This document shows, piece after piece, positions 52,925 to 62,582 of a DNA stretch of 64,000 nt. The number at the start of each line of letters is the position of its first letter. Position 1 is the stretch's first letter. The stretch lies in contig CAYTZM010000002.1 of NCBI GenBank assembly GCA_964442655.1, forward strand, positions 1 through 64,000. Direction: 5' to 3'. The position numbers and the translations under genes were made by a program. Under the pieces are notes generated by a model. The model was not told where the DNA came from and did no database searches. It worked only from the letters and a program-made list of their open reading frames with translations. This stretch comes from GCA-002727615 sp964442655 (GTDB lineage: Bacteria; Pseudomonadota; Alphaproteobacteria; TMED109).

Positions 52925-54172
52925 ATGACACAAATTTCTTCAGATAAAAAAGCTTTTGATAACAAACTAATTAATCTTAATGTAGCCAAAATCAAAATAT
53001 TGAAATCAATTAAACTTAATTTATCTGATAAATCTATTAATTCAATAAATAGCTTGGATCATACTATTTCATCCCCAATCTTCGCTCCAATAAATGTACC
53101 TGCATATTCTAATTCTGCCGTGGATGGATATGCTTTAAGATTTAAAGATTTAAAGAATAATAAGTCTAGAAAATTTTTAATAGTAGGCCAATCTAATGCA
53201 GGACATCCGTATAAAAATATATTAAATAAAAATGAAGTTATACGTATATTAACTGGCGCAACAATTCCTAAAAATGCTGATACAGTAATAATGGAAGAAG
53301 ATTGTATGTTAAAGGATAATATAATTTTTCTTCCTAAAAATATCAAAAAAGGGATGAATTTTAGATTGTACGGGGAAGATATAAAAAGAAAGAAAAAAGT
53401 CTTTAATAAAGGACATAAAATAAGACCTCAAGATATTGGAATTTTATCTTCTCTAGGTGTTAATAAAGTAAAAACTATAAAAAAAATTACTATCTCTATT
53501 TTCTCTAGTGGTGATGAACTTATGAATTCTGATAAAAAATTGTCAAAAGGTAAAATTTATGATGCTAATAGATCAATGTTAATTAGCTTTTTAAAAAAGT
53601 TAAATTGTAACGTTATAGATTTAGGTATAATTAAAGATAATCAAGAGAAAATTCATAAAACTCTCATAAATGCATCCAAACATTCTCAATTAATAATATC
53701 AAGCGGTGGAATGTCTCTAGGAGATCAAGACTATATTAAAAAAATAATAGAAGATAAAGGAACACTTAAAATATGGCGTTTAGCAATTAAACCTGGTAGA
53801 CCAGTTGGGTTCGGAAATTTTAACCAAACGCACTTTCTTGGCTTGCCTGGGAACCCCGCAGCAGCTTTTGTTACATTCTTAATGTTGGGAGTGCCAATAA
53901 TAAAAAAATTATCTGGAGAAAAAAATTATAATCCCATATTACATAATATTCCTATAAATTTTTATCATTCTAAAAAAATTGGCCGAAAGGAATTTCTTAG
54001 AGTAAAGCTAAACAATAATAAATATTTACTGGAAAATTTTTCTAGAGCTGGTGCTGGAATCTTAACTTCTGCATCATGGGCTAATGGTTTAGGAATAATT
54101 GAGGAAAATATTGAAAATATTAAACCTGGTGATAAAATTAATTATATCTCATTCAACGAATTACTAAATTAA
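52925..54172 (+). CDS. moeA: Molybdopterin molybdenumtransferase
   Basis: Inserts molybdate into adenylated molybdopterin, 415 residues. Signatures are PVPAYSNSAVDGYALR-like at the N-terminus, LTGATIPKNADTVIMEED, IFSSGDEL, ISSGGMSLGDQDYI and LGLPGNPAAAFVTF. It directly follows mobB and directly precedes tusA with no spacers, so the three genes are one unit. Confidence 0.92.
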   Translation: MTQISSDKKAFDNKLINLNVAKIKILKSIKLNLSDKSINSINSLDHTISSPIFAPINVPAYSNSAVDGYALRFKDLKNNKSRKFLIVGQSNAGHPYKNILNKNEVIRILTGATIPKNADTVIMEEDCMLKDNIIFLPKNIKKGMNFRLYGEDIKRKKKVFNKGHKIRPQDIGILSSLGVNKVKTIKKITISIFSSGDELMNSDKKLSKGKIYDANRSMLISFLKKLNCNVIDLGIIKDNQEKIHKTLINASKHSQLIISSGGMSLGDQDYIKKIIEDKGTLKIWRLAIKPGRPVGFGNFNQTHFLGLPGNPAAAFVTFLMLGVPIIKKLSGEKNYNPILHNIPINFYHSKKIGRKEFLRVKLNNNKYLLENFSRAGAGILTSASWANGLGIIEENIENIKPGDKINYISFNELLN

Positions 54173-54397
54173 ATGGATACAAAGGAAATAAATATTAACT
54201 TATTAGGCTTAAAATGCCCCATGCCTGTCTTAAAAGCTAATAAAAAATTTAAAGAATTTTCTTCTGGAGATATTATCAATATTTTAGTTGATGACGATGC
54301 AGCTCCAAATGATTTTAGAATATATTGTAAAACTAAAGGTTATAAAATTTTATCGATAAAAAAGAATAAATATATAACTATTACTATAAAAATTTAA
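54173..54397 (+). CDS. tusA: TusA-family sulfur carrier protein
   Basis: 74 residues. The persulfide-carrying Cys lies in LLGLKCPMPVLKANK, the CPxP motif of the family, and the DDDAAPNDFRIYC segment follows. In other bacteria TusA feeds sulfur to tRNA thiolation and to molybdenum cofactor assembly, and the second role fits this moeA-linked position. It overlaps the 3' end of purU by four bases. Confidence 0.9.
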   Translation: MDTKEININLLGLKCPMPVLKANKKFKEFSSGDIINILVDDDAAPNDFRIYCKTKGYKILSIKKNKYITITIKI

Positions 54398-55257
54398 TTA
54401 AAAATTATTGTTTTATTTTTATTTAACAAAACTCTACGTTCAATATAATTTTTTACCGCTCTAAACAAAACCATTCTTTCTACATCACGTCCAGCAACAA
54501 TCATTTCTAATGCAGAAATAGAATGTGAAATTCTCGTAACACCCTGTTCTATAATAGGCCCTTCGTCTAAGTCTGAAGTAACAAAATGTGCAGTAGCTCC
54601 AATTAACTTAACTCCCCTGTTATATGCTTGTCTATAAGGAGATGCTCCTTTAAAAGAAGGTAAAAATGAATGGTGTATGTTTATAATTCTTCCACTATAT
54701 TTTTCAGTAAATTCTTTACTCAAAATTTGCATATATCTAGCTAAAACAACTGCTTCCGCATTGTACTTTTTAATAATATCTTCTAAAAAGTTTTCAGCCT
54801 CACCTTTATTATCTTTATTTACTTCAAAACTATAAAAAGGAACATTATAAGTATTTACCATTTTTTTTACATCTTTATGATTTGAAATCACCGCGCAAAT
54901 TTTAACATTTAATTCTTTAGTTTTAACTCTATATAATAAATCTAATAGACAATGATCAAACTTTGAAACCATAATGATAATTTTTGGAATTTCATCTGAA
55001 TTATAAATATTAAAATTCATCGATCTCTTTATCGCAATTTTGTTAAAAGAAGCAATAAGGTTATCAAGAGACATTTCTCTTTTGTTATCAATAATTAAAG
55101 AACGCACTCTCATAAAAAATATATTTGTATCATTATCTCCAAATTGATTAGATTCTTTTATTGTTAACCCATTATCTGACATAAAACCTGCTACTTCAGC
55201 AACAATTCCAGAAGTATCAGGGCATGATAAAGTCAATATAAACTCTTTATTATTCAT
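54394..55257 (-). CDS. purU: Formyltetrahydrofolate deformylase
   Basis: Releases formate and tetrahydrofolate from 10-formyl-THF, 287 residues. The N-terminal ACT domain begins LTLSCPDTSGIVAEVAGFM. The catalytic domain has INIHHSFLPSFKGASPYRQA (Asn and His of the formyltransferase site) and TAHFVTSDLDEGPIIEQ (Asp). Formate so produced is a substrate for the formate dehydrogenase in this window. Confidence 0.95.
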   Translation of the reverse strand: MNNKEFILTLSCPDTSGIVAEVAGFMSDNGLTIKESNQFGDNDTNIFFMRVRSLIIDNKREMSLDNLIASFNKIAIKRSMNFNIYNSDEIPKIIIMVSKFDHCLLDLLYRVKTKELNVKICAVISNHKDVKKMVNTYNVPFYSFEVNKDNKGEAENFLEDIIKKYNAEAVVLARYMQILSKEFTEKYSGRIINIHHSFLPSFKGASPYRQAYNRGVKLIGATAHFVTSDLDEGPIIEQGVTRISHSISALEMIVAGRDVERMVLFRAVKNYIERRVLLNKNKTIIFN

Positions 55258-55336
55258 TAAACTTCCATAAAATAAATTAATTTAGGTATCTGAATAACTA
55301 AGAAATGATATAATAACAATAAAATTATAAGGATAA

Positions 55337-56197
55337 TTGATTTTGTTAAGTTGGAAAAAATTAAGCGCTAAAAACAAAGAAAATTATTTAAATCCCAAAA
55401 AAGCTGTTATAGATCATCCAAAATTACAGTTATTGGCCACAAAAAAAGCAGAACAATACAGAGAAAAATATAAATATTCATATATTAACATACCTTATGG
55501 GAGAAGAAAAAAACAAAAATTAGACATATTTGTACCTAAAAATTTTAAAAATTGCGCAGTACAGGTTTATTTTCATGGAGGTTATTGGATTGCTAGAGAT
55601 AAATTTGACCATTCCCATTTAGCAAAACCTGCCGTAGAAAATAAGATAATACATGTTTCTGTTAATTATGATTTATGCCCCGAAGTAACACTAAATATAA
55701 TAGTAAAAGAAGCACAAGAATGTGTAGAATGGATATTTAAAAACATAAAAACATATGGAGGAAATCCCAACAATATTAATTTGGTAGGACACTCTGCTGG
55801 TGCGCATCTTGTAGCCATGATATTAACAAAAAAATATACAAAATTACCTTCTAATATAATTAAGTCCGCAGTTCTTATTAGTGGTATCTACCAACCCGAA
55901 ATAACTCGTTACATTTCTATAAATTCTATTATAAAATTAAGTAAAAAAAATGCTGAAAAAACAAATGTTTATAATTATAATATTATAAATAAGACAAAGG
56001 CTTTAGTTGTTGTAGGAAGCCTAGAACCAGCAGCATGGATAAGTTTATCAAAAAATATTTTAAAATGGTTAGATTTGAATAAAGTAGAATATAATTTTTT
56101 ACTAGCTAAAAATTTAAACCATTTTACAATAATTAGAGAATTATCAATTAAAAATAGCAAAATTGCAAAAAAAGTCATAGCTATGATAGAGAAATAA
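55337..56197 (+). CDS. Alpha/beta hydrolase, kynurenine-formamidase-like
   Basis: 286 residues. The N-terminal NPKKAVIDHPKLQLLATKKA resembles the opening of arylformamidase-like esterases. The oxyanion turn is YFHGGYWIARDK, the nucleophile Ser is in LVGHSAGAHLVAM, and the His is in NLNHFTII. The start is a TTG (55337 or 55343); AAGGA lies four or ten bases before these, and no ATG fits. The stop overlaps the larC start by one base, so it heads the lar operon. Substrate unknown. Confidence 0.75.
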   Translation: MILLSWKKLSAKNKENYLNPKKAVIDHPKLQLLATKKAEQYREKYKYSYINIPYGRRKKQKLDIFVPKNFKNCAVQVYFHGGYWIARDKFDHSHLAKPAVENKIIHVSVNYDLCPEVTLNIIVKEAQECVEWIFKNIKTYGGNPNNINLVGHSAGAHLVAMILTKKYTKLPSNIIKSAVLISGIYQPEITRYISINSIIKLSKKNAEKTNVYNYNIINKTKALVVVGSLEPAAWISLSKNILKWLDLNKVEYNFLLAKNLNHFTIIRELSIKNSKIAKKVIAMIEK

Positions 56198-57378
56198 TGA
56201 AAAAATCAATTCATATACATTTAGATCCAATAGGAGGTATATCTGGAGACATGTTTATATCTTCTATAATAGATGCCTATCCTAACCTTAAGACAACAAT
56301 TGAAGGTATATCTTTAAAAATTATAAAAGGCATTAAAATAACAATTACAAAATCTAAGAATACCCATATAAAAGGTACAAATTTTTCAGTTAAAAACATT
56401 AATAAGAATGATAACAATCATAGATCCTTTAATGATATAAAAAAAATTATTGAAAATAGTTTTTTAACTAATAATACAAAAGCAATCGCTATTAAATTAT
56501 TTCAAATGCTGGCCAATGCAGAAAGCAAAATACATGGCACTCCAATTTCTAAAGTAAAATTTCATGAATTAGGAGCTTGGGATTCTATAATTGATAATAT
56601 TATTGCTGCAGAAATCATAGAATATTTTAATAAAAATTTTATTACAACATGGTCATGTGCTCCTATACCTATTGGAAAAGGTACAATTCATACAGCTCAC
56701 GGTTGTTTATCTATACCTGCCCCTGCTACAGCTTTGCTTTTAAAAGGCTTGCCAATTCTAGAAGATGGTATTGAAGGTGAAAGAACGACTCCAACTGGCG
56801 CCGCTATCATAAATTATTTAAATCCCTTTCCTGATATAGCTTCTGCAACAAATAAGAATTTAAAAATATTAAAACAAGGAATTGGTATAGGCTCTAAAAA
56901 ATTTAAAAATATACCTAATATCTTAAGAATTTTAATTTTTGAACATACTAAATCCCCAATAAAAAATATACATAATGAAGTAGTTACTAAAATTAGTTTT
57001 GACATAGATGATCAAAGCCCTGAAGATTTAAATTTATCCCTAAATACCATTAAAAAAGAAAAAGGAATTATAGATATTACACAAACTCCTCTGATTGGTA
57101 AAAAAGGAAGAATCTCTATCAATGTAAAAATCTTATGTAGAGTTGAAAAAGCTAATAATATCATTAGAGTTATTTTTAATGAAACTTCAACAATTGGATT
57201 GAGAACAGCAATTATTGCTAGACAAACATTAAATAGGCACATAAACAAAATTAGTCACTTCAACATTAAAAAAACTAAAAGACCATCTGGAAAAACTTCA
57301 AAAAAAGTTGAATCTGATGATCTTAAGAATTATTCTTTTAAGAATCGAAAAATACTTAAATCTAAATTAGAAAAGTAA
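56197..57378 (+). CDS. larC: Nickel-pincer cofactor biosynthesis protein LarC
   Basis: CTP-dependent nickel insertase for the pincer nucleotide cofactor, 393 residues. Visible blocks are IHLDPIGGISGDMFISSI, FHELGAWDSIIDNI, a Gly/Pro-rich segment IPAPATALLLKGLPI and EGERTTPTGAAIINYL. LarC of Lactobacillus plantarum is made by ribosomal frameshifting between two frames; here both halves lie in one continuous frame. First of the four lar genes; only three bases separate it from larE. Confidence 0.92.
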   Translation: MKKSIHIHLDPIGGISGDMFISSIIDAYPNLKTTIEGISLKIIKGIKITITKSKNTHIKGTNFSVKNINKNDNNHRSFNDIKKIIENSFLTNNTKAIAIKLFQMLANAESKIHGTPISKVKFHELGAWDSIIDNIIAAEIIEYFNKNFITTWSCAPIPIGKGTIHTAHGCLSIPAPATALLLKGLPILEDGIEGERTTPTGAAIINYLNPFPDIASATNKNLKILKQGIGIGSKKFKNIPNILRILIFEHTKSPIKNIHNEVVTKISFDIDDQSPEDLNLSLNTIKKEKGIIDITQTPLIGKKGRISINVKILCRVEKANNIIRVIFNETSTIGLRTAIIARQTLNRHINKISHFNIKKTKRPSGKTSKKVESDDLKNYSFKNRKILKSKLEK

Positions 57379-57381
57379 AAA

Positions 57382-58206
57382 ATGAAACATTTATATCTTA
57401 AAAAAGTAATACTTAATAATTTAAGTGAGAATAAGATTACTACAATTGCAGTGAGCGGAGGTATAGATAGTATTACTTTAGCAACTTTTTCTAACCTTCT
57501 TAAACCTAAATTAATTAACATAGCTCATGCTATAAGCGATGCTGTTCCAGAAGAAGCCACTAAGAGAGTAAATAAACTTGCAAAAAAATTTAATTGGAAA
57601 TTATATATTCTAAATGCAAACGAAATTAACGACCCAAAGTACAAACAAAACCCATATAATCGATGTTACTTTTGCAAAGACAATTTATATAAAACGATAA
57701 AAGCAGAAATTAATACAGATCTTATATTTTCAGGCACAAACATAGATGATTTAAATGATTATAGACCTGGATTGAAAGCTGCAAAATTATCTAACATAAG
57801 ACATCCATTTATAGAAGCAAATTTTAACAAAACTGATATTAGAAAATTGGCCAATAAAATTGGGTTAGAAGAATATGCTGATATTCCTGCATCACCTTGT
57901 TTAGCTAGTCGAATAGAAACAGGAATACCAATATCTAAAAAGTTACTTAATGGAATTGAAATTATAGAAAAAAATATTAAAGAGTTAATTCCCAAATCTG
58001 ATGTAAGATGCAGATGGATGAATAGTAAAGTAAATATTCAGTTTAAGAGCCCCCATATAAAAGATATAACTGATAACCAAAAAAATAAAATTATAAACGA
58101 TGTTCATAATATTTTTCTAATTAATAAAAATAAAATTAAATTTTCTGAATATAAAATTGGTAGCGCTTTCATTCCAAAAATAGGTATGGAGATAAAAAGT
58201 GAATAA
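57382..58206 (+). CDS. larE: Pyridinium-3,5-bisthiocarboxylate synthesis sulfur transferase LarE
   Basis: ATP-dependent sulfur insertase for the pincer cofactor, 274 residues. The PP-loop is TIAVSGGIDSITLA. NPYNRCYFCKDNLY and ADIPASPCLASRIETG are family signatures, the second holding the sacrificial Cys. An additional Cys in SDVRCRWM leaves open whether this is the Cys-sacrificing or a cluster-dependent form. It overlaps larB by eight bases. Confidence 0.92.
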   Translation: MKHLYLKKVILNNLSENKITTIAVSGGIDSITLATFSNLLKPKLINIAHAISDAVPEEATKRVNKLAKKFNWKLYILNANEINDPKYKQNPYNRCYFCKDNLYKTIKAEINTDLIFSGTNIDDLNDYRPGLKAAKLSNIRHPFIEANFNKTDIRKLANKIGLEEYADIPASPCLASRIETGIPISKKLLNGIEIIEKNIKELIPKSDVRCRWMNSKVNIQFKSPHIKDITDNQKNKIINDVHNIFLINKNKIKFSEYKIGSAFIPKIGMEIKSE

Positions 58207-58852
58207 AAATCACGAATTAGATTTTGAACGAAAAAATAGAATAGGTATAGCAGAGTCCATATTTTGTCAGAATAAAAGCCTAAATCAAATAATCGATATT
58301 TTAAAAGATTTAAATAAAAAAGAAACAACTTTGTTTACGAGATTGGAGGAAAATAAATATAAAAAATTACCAATTAAGATCAAAAAAATATTTAAATATG
58401 ATAAAGAATCTAAAACTGCAATTTATGGCAAACCCCCTGAGTTTAATAACACTAAAAAAATTGCTCTCATTTCTGCAGGAACTTCCGATGTATCTTGTCT
58501 AATGGAAGCAAAATATACATTACTTTGTTCTGGATACAGCACTGAAACATTTGTAGATGTTGGAGTAGCTGGTCTATGGAGATTGCAAAAACATATTAAA
58601 AAAATATGTACTTTTGATATTGTTATAGTTGCGGCTGGCATGGACGGAGCTCTTGTTAGTGTTATTGGTGGGTTAATACCAAACCCTATCATAGCCATCC
58701 CTACTTCCACGGGATACGGAGTTTCTAATAAAGGGGAAACAGCACTAAACGCAATGTTAGCTAGTTGTGCTCCGGGTATCTCTGTAGTTAATATAGATAA
58801 TGGATATGGTGCAGCTTGTGCCGCAATAAGGATATTAAATAATGGAAGATAG
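58199..58852 (+). CDS. larB: Pyridinium-3,5-biscarboxylic acid synthase LarB
   Basis: Carboxylates and hydrolyses nicotinic acid adenine dinucleotide in the first step of pincer cofactor synthesis, 217 residues. It is a PurE-like domain with IALISAGTSDVSCLMEA, VDVGVAGLWRLQ and VIVAAGMDGALVSVIGGLI. The start is GTG at 58199 inside the end of larE. Its 3' end overlaps larA by eleven bases. Confidence 0.92.
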   Translation: MNKNHELDFERKNRIGIAESIFCQNKSLNQIIDILKDLNKKETTLFTRLEENKYKKLPIKIKKIFKYDKESKTAIYGKPPEFNNTKKIALISAGTSDVSCLMEAKYTLLCSGYSTETFVDVGVAGLWRLQKHIKKICTFDIVIVAAGMDGALVSVIGGLIPNPIIAIPTSTGYGVSNKGETALNAMLASCAPGISVVNIDNGYGAACAAIRILNNGR

Positions 58853-60125
58853 AACATTAAATATTTTATACGGAGATAAAGGCTATAAACTGAACTTAAA
58901 TTCTCATTGGAATCCAAATATAATAAGAAAACCGCAAATGCCTATAATCTCAAACCTTGATAAAAAAATAGAAGAAATATTTGAAAAACCAAAAGACTCT
59001 TCTAATATTGAAAGTCTTGCAAAACTAGCTAAATCAGTCTGTATTTTAGTTTGTGATATTACAAGACCAGTACCTAATAAACTTTTTATAGAAACTTTAA
59101 TAAATAAGCTTATCAAATATGGAATAAATAAAGATAAAATTTTAATTTTAATAGCCACTGGTTTACACAGACCTGCAACGAAAAATGAAATCAATCAAAT
59201 TATAGGATCTAATTGGGTTGTTAAAAACATTAGTATTAAAAATCACTATGCAAGAGATGATAATATGCATTCTAACCTAGGTGTAACCACCAAAAATAAT
59301 GTTATAAAATTAGATAAAAGGTTTTTACAATCAGACTTAAAAATAGCTACAGGACTAGTAGAACCTCATTTTATGGCTGGCTATTCTGGAGGTAGAAAAA
59401 TAATAGCTCCAGGAATAGCTCATGCAGAAACTATAACTAGATTTCATAGTGCGAAATACATGGAAAACAAATATTCAAAAAGTTGTAATTTATATAAAAA
59501 TCCTCTCCATGAAGATCAACTAGAAATTGTTAAAATGATTGGAGATGTATATGCAGTTAATTGTGTGATTGATGAAAATAGAGAGTTATCCTTTATTAAT
59601 TTTGGAGAGATTATAAATAGCCACCTAAAAGCTATAAATTTTATATCTAATTTTGCTAAAGTGAAATGTACTGAAAAATACAATACCATAGTAACAAGTT
59701 CTGCAGGTTCCCCTCTTGATAGCACCTTTTATCAAACAGTTAAAGGAATGGTTACTCCTTTAGAAGTTTTAAAAGATAATGGTGATATAATTATTATTTC
59801 TCAATGCTCTGAGGGTCTAGGCTCTGAGGAATTTAAAAATTCACAATTAAAATTAATAGAAATAGGACCTAAAAAATTTATAAAAGATATATTAAATAAA
59901 AATAATGCAAATATTGATGAGTGGCAAACAGAAATGGAAATAAAATCGCTCAATAAAGGAAATATTTACTTATTTTCTGAAGGACTATCAAGCAGTGAAA
60001 AAAGGCTTACAGGGGTAAATATCATTAACAATATAGAGGACGCAATTAATAAAAGTATTACACGCCACAACAATTCTAATATTGCTATTATACCTGAAGG
60101 CCCTTACGTAATTCCTACGTTATAG
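58842..60125 (+). CDS. larA: Nickel-pincer-dependent racemase LarA
   Basis: LarA family, 427 residues. Known members interconvert D- and L-lactate or related 2-hydroxy acids. Catalytic and cofactor residues are in place: His in ATGLHRPAT, His in GLVEPHFMAGYSGGRK with the cofactor-linking Lys of GGRKI, and His in TRFHSAKY. Since LarA homologues vary in substrate, lactate is only the first guess. The full set larC-E-B-A sits on one transcript with the cofactor genes first. Confidence 0.9.
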   Translation: MEDRTLNILYGDKGYKLNLNSHWNPNIIRKPQMPIISNLDKKIEEIFEKPKDSSNIESLAKLAKSVCILVCDITRPVPNKLFIETLINKLIKYGINKDKILILIATGLHRPATKNEINQIIGSNWVVKNISIKNHYARDDNMHSNLGVTTKNNVIKLDKRFLQSDLKIATGLVEPHFMAGYSGGRKIIAPGIAHAETITRFHSAKYMENKYSKSCNLYKNPLHEDQLEIVKMIGDVYAVNCVIDENRELSFINFGEIINSHLKAINFISNFAKVKCTEKYNTIVTSSAGSPLDSTFYQTVKGMVTPLEVLKDNGDIIIISQCSEGLGSEEFKNSQLKLIEIGPKKFIKDILNKNNANIDEWQTEMEIKSLNKGNIYLFSEGLSSSEKRLTGVNIINNIEDAINKSITRHNNSNIAIIPEGPYVIPTL

Positions 60126-60128
60126 TTT

Positions 60129-60731
60129 TTATTTTCTTTTCATGGTCAGTTTGTTAAGATCTCTTGCCTCTTTTGTCATTTCAACTCTACATTTTAAAAC
60201 ATTTAATTTTGTAACAATATTATTTCTAGTAGGAATAACGTAAATAATCCCCTTTGATTGTTTTTTTAAACCATTATATTTTAACAATAACATTGCTTGT
60301 AGTCTTTGCCCTTCATGCCGTTCTAAAGTAATTAAATATTCTCTCATATTAAGTTTACGTGGTAAAGCAGGAGATATAGGCATTAAACCATGTTTTTCTT
60401 TTTTTAACTCATAAATATATACTGCATTTCTAGGTTGATATTTTGGTGGTGGAATAAACTTTCCCACTAAAATGCCATCCCTACACAAAAAACCAGTAGG
60501 AACAGTTCTTAAAAAATAAAATTGTGTTTCTATATGGTTTTTAAAGGAAAAATTATATATTTGTTCAAAATGATCAATTGAGACTCCACCACTGGAATAA
60601 CAAATATTAAAATTTTTATTAAATTCAATATTTTTTGCCCCTTTATCAGAACAAAAATCTCTATTTTCTTCAGAAAAACAATTAAAAATAATGAGAAAGA
60701 ACAAAATTACTAAGAAAGTAATTTTAATCAT
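60129..60731 (-). CDS. Secreted protein of unknown function
   Basis: 200 residues with an N-terminal signal (about 1-20, a possible lipobox at IIFNCFS). Mature features are two early Cys, the block PTGFLCRDGILVGKFIPPP and a basic C-terminus ending KLTMKRK. I do not recognise a family. It starts two bases after the winged-helix gene and is the last of three leftward genes. It converges with larA. Confidence 0.6.
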   Translation of the reverse strand: MIKITFLVILFFLIIFNCFSEENRDFCSDKGAKNIEFNKNFNICYSSGGVSIDHFEQIYNFSFKNHIETQFYFLRTVPTGFLCRDGILVGKFIPPPKYQPRNAVYIYELKKEKHGLMPISPALPRKLNMREYLITLERHEGQRLQAMLLLKYNGLKKQSKGIIYVIPTRNNIVTKLNVLKCRVEMTKEARDLNKLTMKRK

Positions 60732-60733
60732 AA

Positions 60734-61165
60734 TTACAAATCTTCGTCTTTAAGTAGTGTTATCCAAGATTGTTCAAATTTTTCAAAAATATCCACTAAA
60801 TTTTCTGATGCTCTAATATATGTTTCTCTTCCATTTTTAATTTTTATTATTTCTTTTCTTTCCTCACCTTCTTTTATTATAGTTCTCATTGTTTTATCTG
60901 TACATCTACATAAGCGTCTAAGAGTTTCATAACTTACTACATCTCTTTTCAAAGGACTTATCGAATATTCTATTGGGATTTGATTTAAAGCTGCATTAAT
61001 GGCGGCCATACATATTATTCTATGGTCAACAGATCTATTCCAAAATGCTTCTCCACTATACGAAGGTTTAGAATTAATATTTGTCCAAAATTTAAGCCTA
61101 AATGAAGCAACTTTTAAAAATTTTTTGCTTCTTCTATCAGTTTTCAAAATTGATAATTTTTTCAT
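60734..61165 (-). CDS. Winged-helix-like DNA-binding protein, paralogue of the 63451-63921 product
   Basis: 143 residues. The centre (YETLRRLCRCTDKTMRTIIK followed by RKEIIKIKNGRETYIRAS) has the pattern of a helix-turn-helix and wing. The N-terminal ASFRLKFWTNI and FWNRSVDHRIICMAAI, and the C-terminal IFEKFEQSWI, are shared almost position by position with the protein at 63451-63921. I cannot name the family. It lies 18 bases after the EamA transporter gene and may regulate it. Confidence 0.65.
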   Translation of the reverse strand: MKKLSILKTDRRSKKFLKVASFRLKFWTNINSKPSYSGEAFWNRSVDHRIICMAAINAALNQIPIEYSISPLKRDVVSYETLRRLCRCTDKTMRTIIKEGEERKEIIKIKNGRETYIRASENLVDIFEKFEQSWITLLKDEDL

Positions 61166-61183
61166 AAAAACACCTTATTTATT

Positions 61184-62107
61184 TTATACATTTAAAATAA
61201 TAATAATAATTCCTAAAAGAATCAAAAAAATTCCATATATTTCTTTTAATTTAACTCTTTCTTTAAAATAGAAAATAGAGACAACGAGAGTAAAAAACAA
61301 TTCAATTTGTCCTAATGCCCTTACATAAGCAACATTTTGAATAGACATTGCATAAAACCAACAAATTGATGCAAGTGCACCAAATAATCCAACAATAATA
61401 CAATCTTTAAAATTATATAGTGCTAAAATAATTTGTTTTCTATCGCTATAAAGAAGATAAATAGTAAGAATTAATGTTTGTATAAGTATAACTATTAATA
61501 AAGTAAAGCCAGATGATATAACATAATTTGGAGCATTTAATGAGATTGAAGCACCTCTAAACAAAACAGCGGAAATACCGAATAAAGTTCCAGAAAAAAT
61601 TCCATAAAATGTAGATTTACTTAAATTCAACAAAATAGTTTTACTTGTCAAAGTATTAATAGAAATTAATAAAACACCTATAATTCCAATTATTATACCT
61701 ATAAGTCCTAAAATAGAAATTACTTCATTTAAAATTATTATACCAAAAAATGCTGCTTGTATTGGTTCTGTTTTAGAATAAGCTGTTCCAACTGCAAAAT
61801 TTTTAAAATTAAATATCATTAATAGCAGAAATGTAGCTACAATCTGAGATAAGCCACCTACTATACAATATATATAAAATTTATAGGTATACTCAGTATA
61901 AATATTATCATAATTAAAATTTATAAATAAATAATAAATAATAACAAATGGTAGGCCATAGAGAAACCTTACATAAGTAGAACCTATATCTGATAAATTA
62001 TTTTGTAACTTTTTCTGATAAGTAGAACGTAAATTTTGAGAAAAGGCAGCACAAATAGTTATAAAAACCCAAGATTCTATCAAAAAATTCTCCACAATAG
62101 TATTCAT
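61184..62107 (-). CDS. EamA/DMT-type transporter
   Basis: Inner-membrane protein of 307 residues with about ten hydrophobic helices, made of two EamA halves. The half-repeat ends are AVGTAYSKTEPIQAAFFGIIIL and NVAYVRALGQIELFFTLVVS. Drug/metabolite-type carriers of this kind export amino acids or other small metabolites; no substrate is evident. First gene of a leftward run with the winged-helix and secreted proteins. Divergent from the cupin gene. Confidence 0.85.
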   Translation of the reverse strand: MNTIVENFLIESWVFITICAAFSQNLRSTYQKKLQNNLSDIGSTYVRFLYGLPFVIIYYLFINFNYDNIYTEYTYKFYIYCIVGGLSQIVATFLLLMIFNFKNFAVGTAYSKTEPIQAAFFGIIILNEVISILGLIGIIIGIIGVLLISINTLTSKTILLNLSKSTFYGIFSGTLFGISAVLFRGASISLNAPNYVISSGFTLLIVILIQTLILTIYLLYSDRKQIILALYNFKDCIIVGLFGALASICWFYAMSIQNVAYVRALGQIELFFTLVVSIFYFKERVKLKEIYGIFLILLGIIIIILNV

Positions 62108-62183
62108 TTAGTCTAAATTGAATAAATATATTATAGTGTAAATATTTAAATAAGAAAAATTACTAATTTTATTTGGAAAAAAA

Positions 62184-62582
62184 ATGAACAATAAAAAATA
62201 TAAATTTAATGTTAATTATAAAGATAAAGCTAAATATAAAGATGGCTTAAGGAGTTTTTTAGAGTATAGAGATTTAGGAGTAAGTGAAGCAAGTAATGGA
62301 GAATACAAAGCGCATATTTTAAGAGTAAAGAAGGAATGCAAAGGAGAGCAAGAAATGCATACTACTGGATTTCACAAGCATATTGTTACTTTTCAAATGT
62401 ATTATGTTCTAAAAGGATGGATAAAGTTTGTATATGATGGTGAAGGCACATTTATTTTTAAGAAAGGAGACTGCGTATATGCTCCCCCCCAAATAGAACA
62501 TAATGAAATTGCTTGTTCTAATAATTTTGAAGCATTAGAAATTCTTTCTCCAGGAAAACATGAAACAGTAAAGGTAGACTAA
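62184..62582 (+). CDS. Cupin-domain protein
   Basis: 132 residues with one cupin barrel. Metal ligands are likely His in TGFHKHIVTFQMYYVLKGW and His in APPQIEHNEI, with GDCVYAPP between. Small cupins of this kind may be enzymes or sensors. It overlaps the following secreted-protein gene by one base. Confidence 0.8.
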   Translation: MNNKKYKFNVNYKDKAKYKDGLRSFLEYRDLGVSEASNGEYKAHILRVKKECKGEQEMHTTGFHKHIVTFQMYYVLKGWIKFVYDGEGTFIFKKGDCVYAPPQIEHNEIACSNNFEALEILSPGKHETVKVD

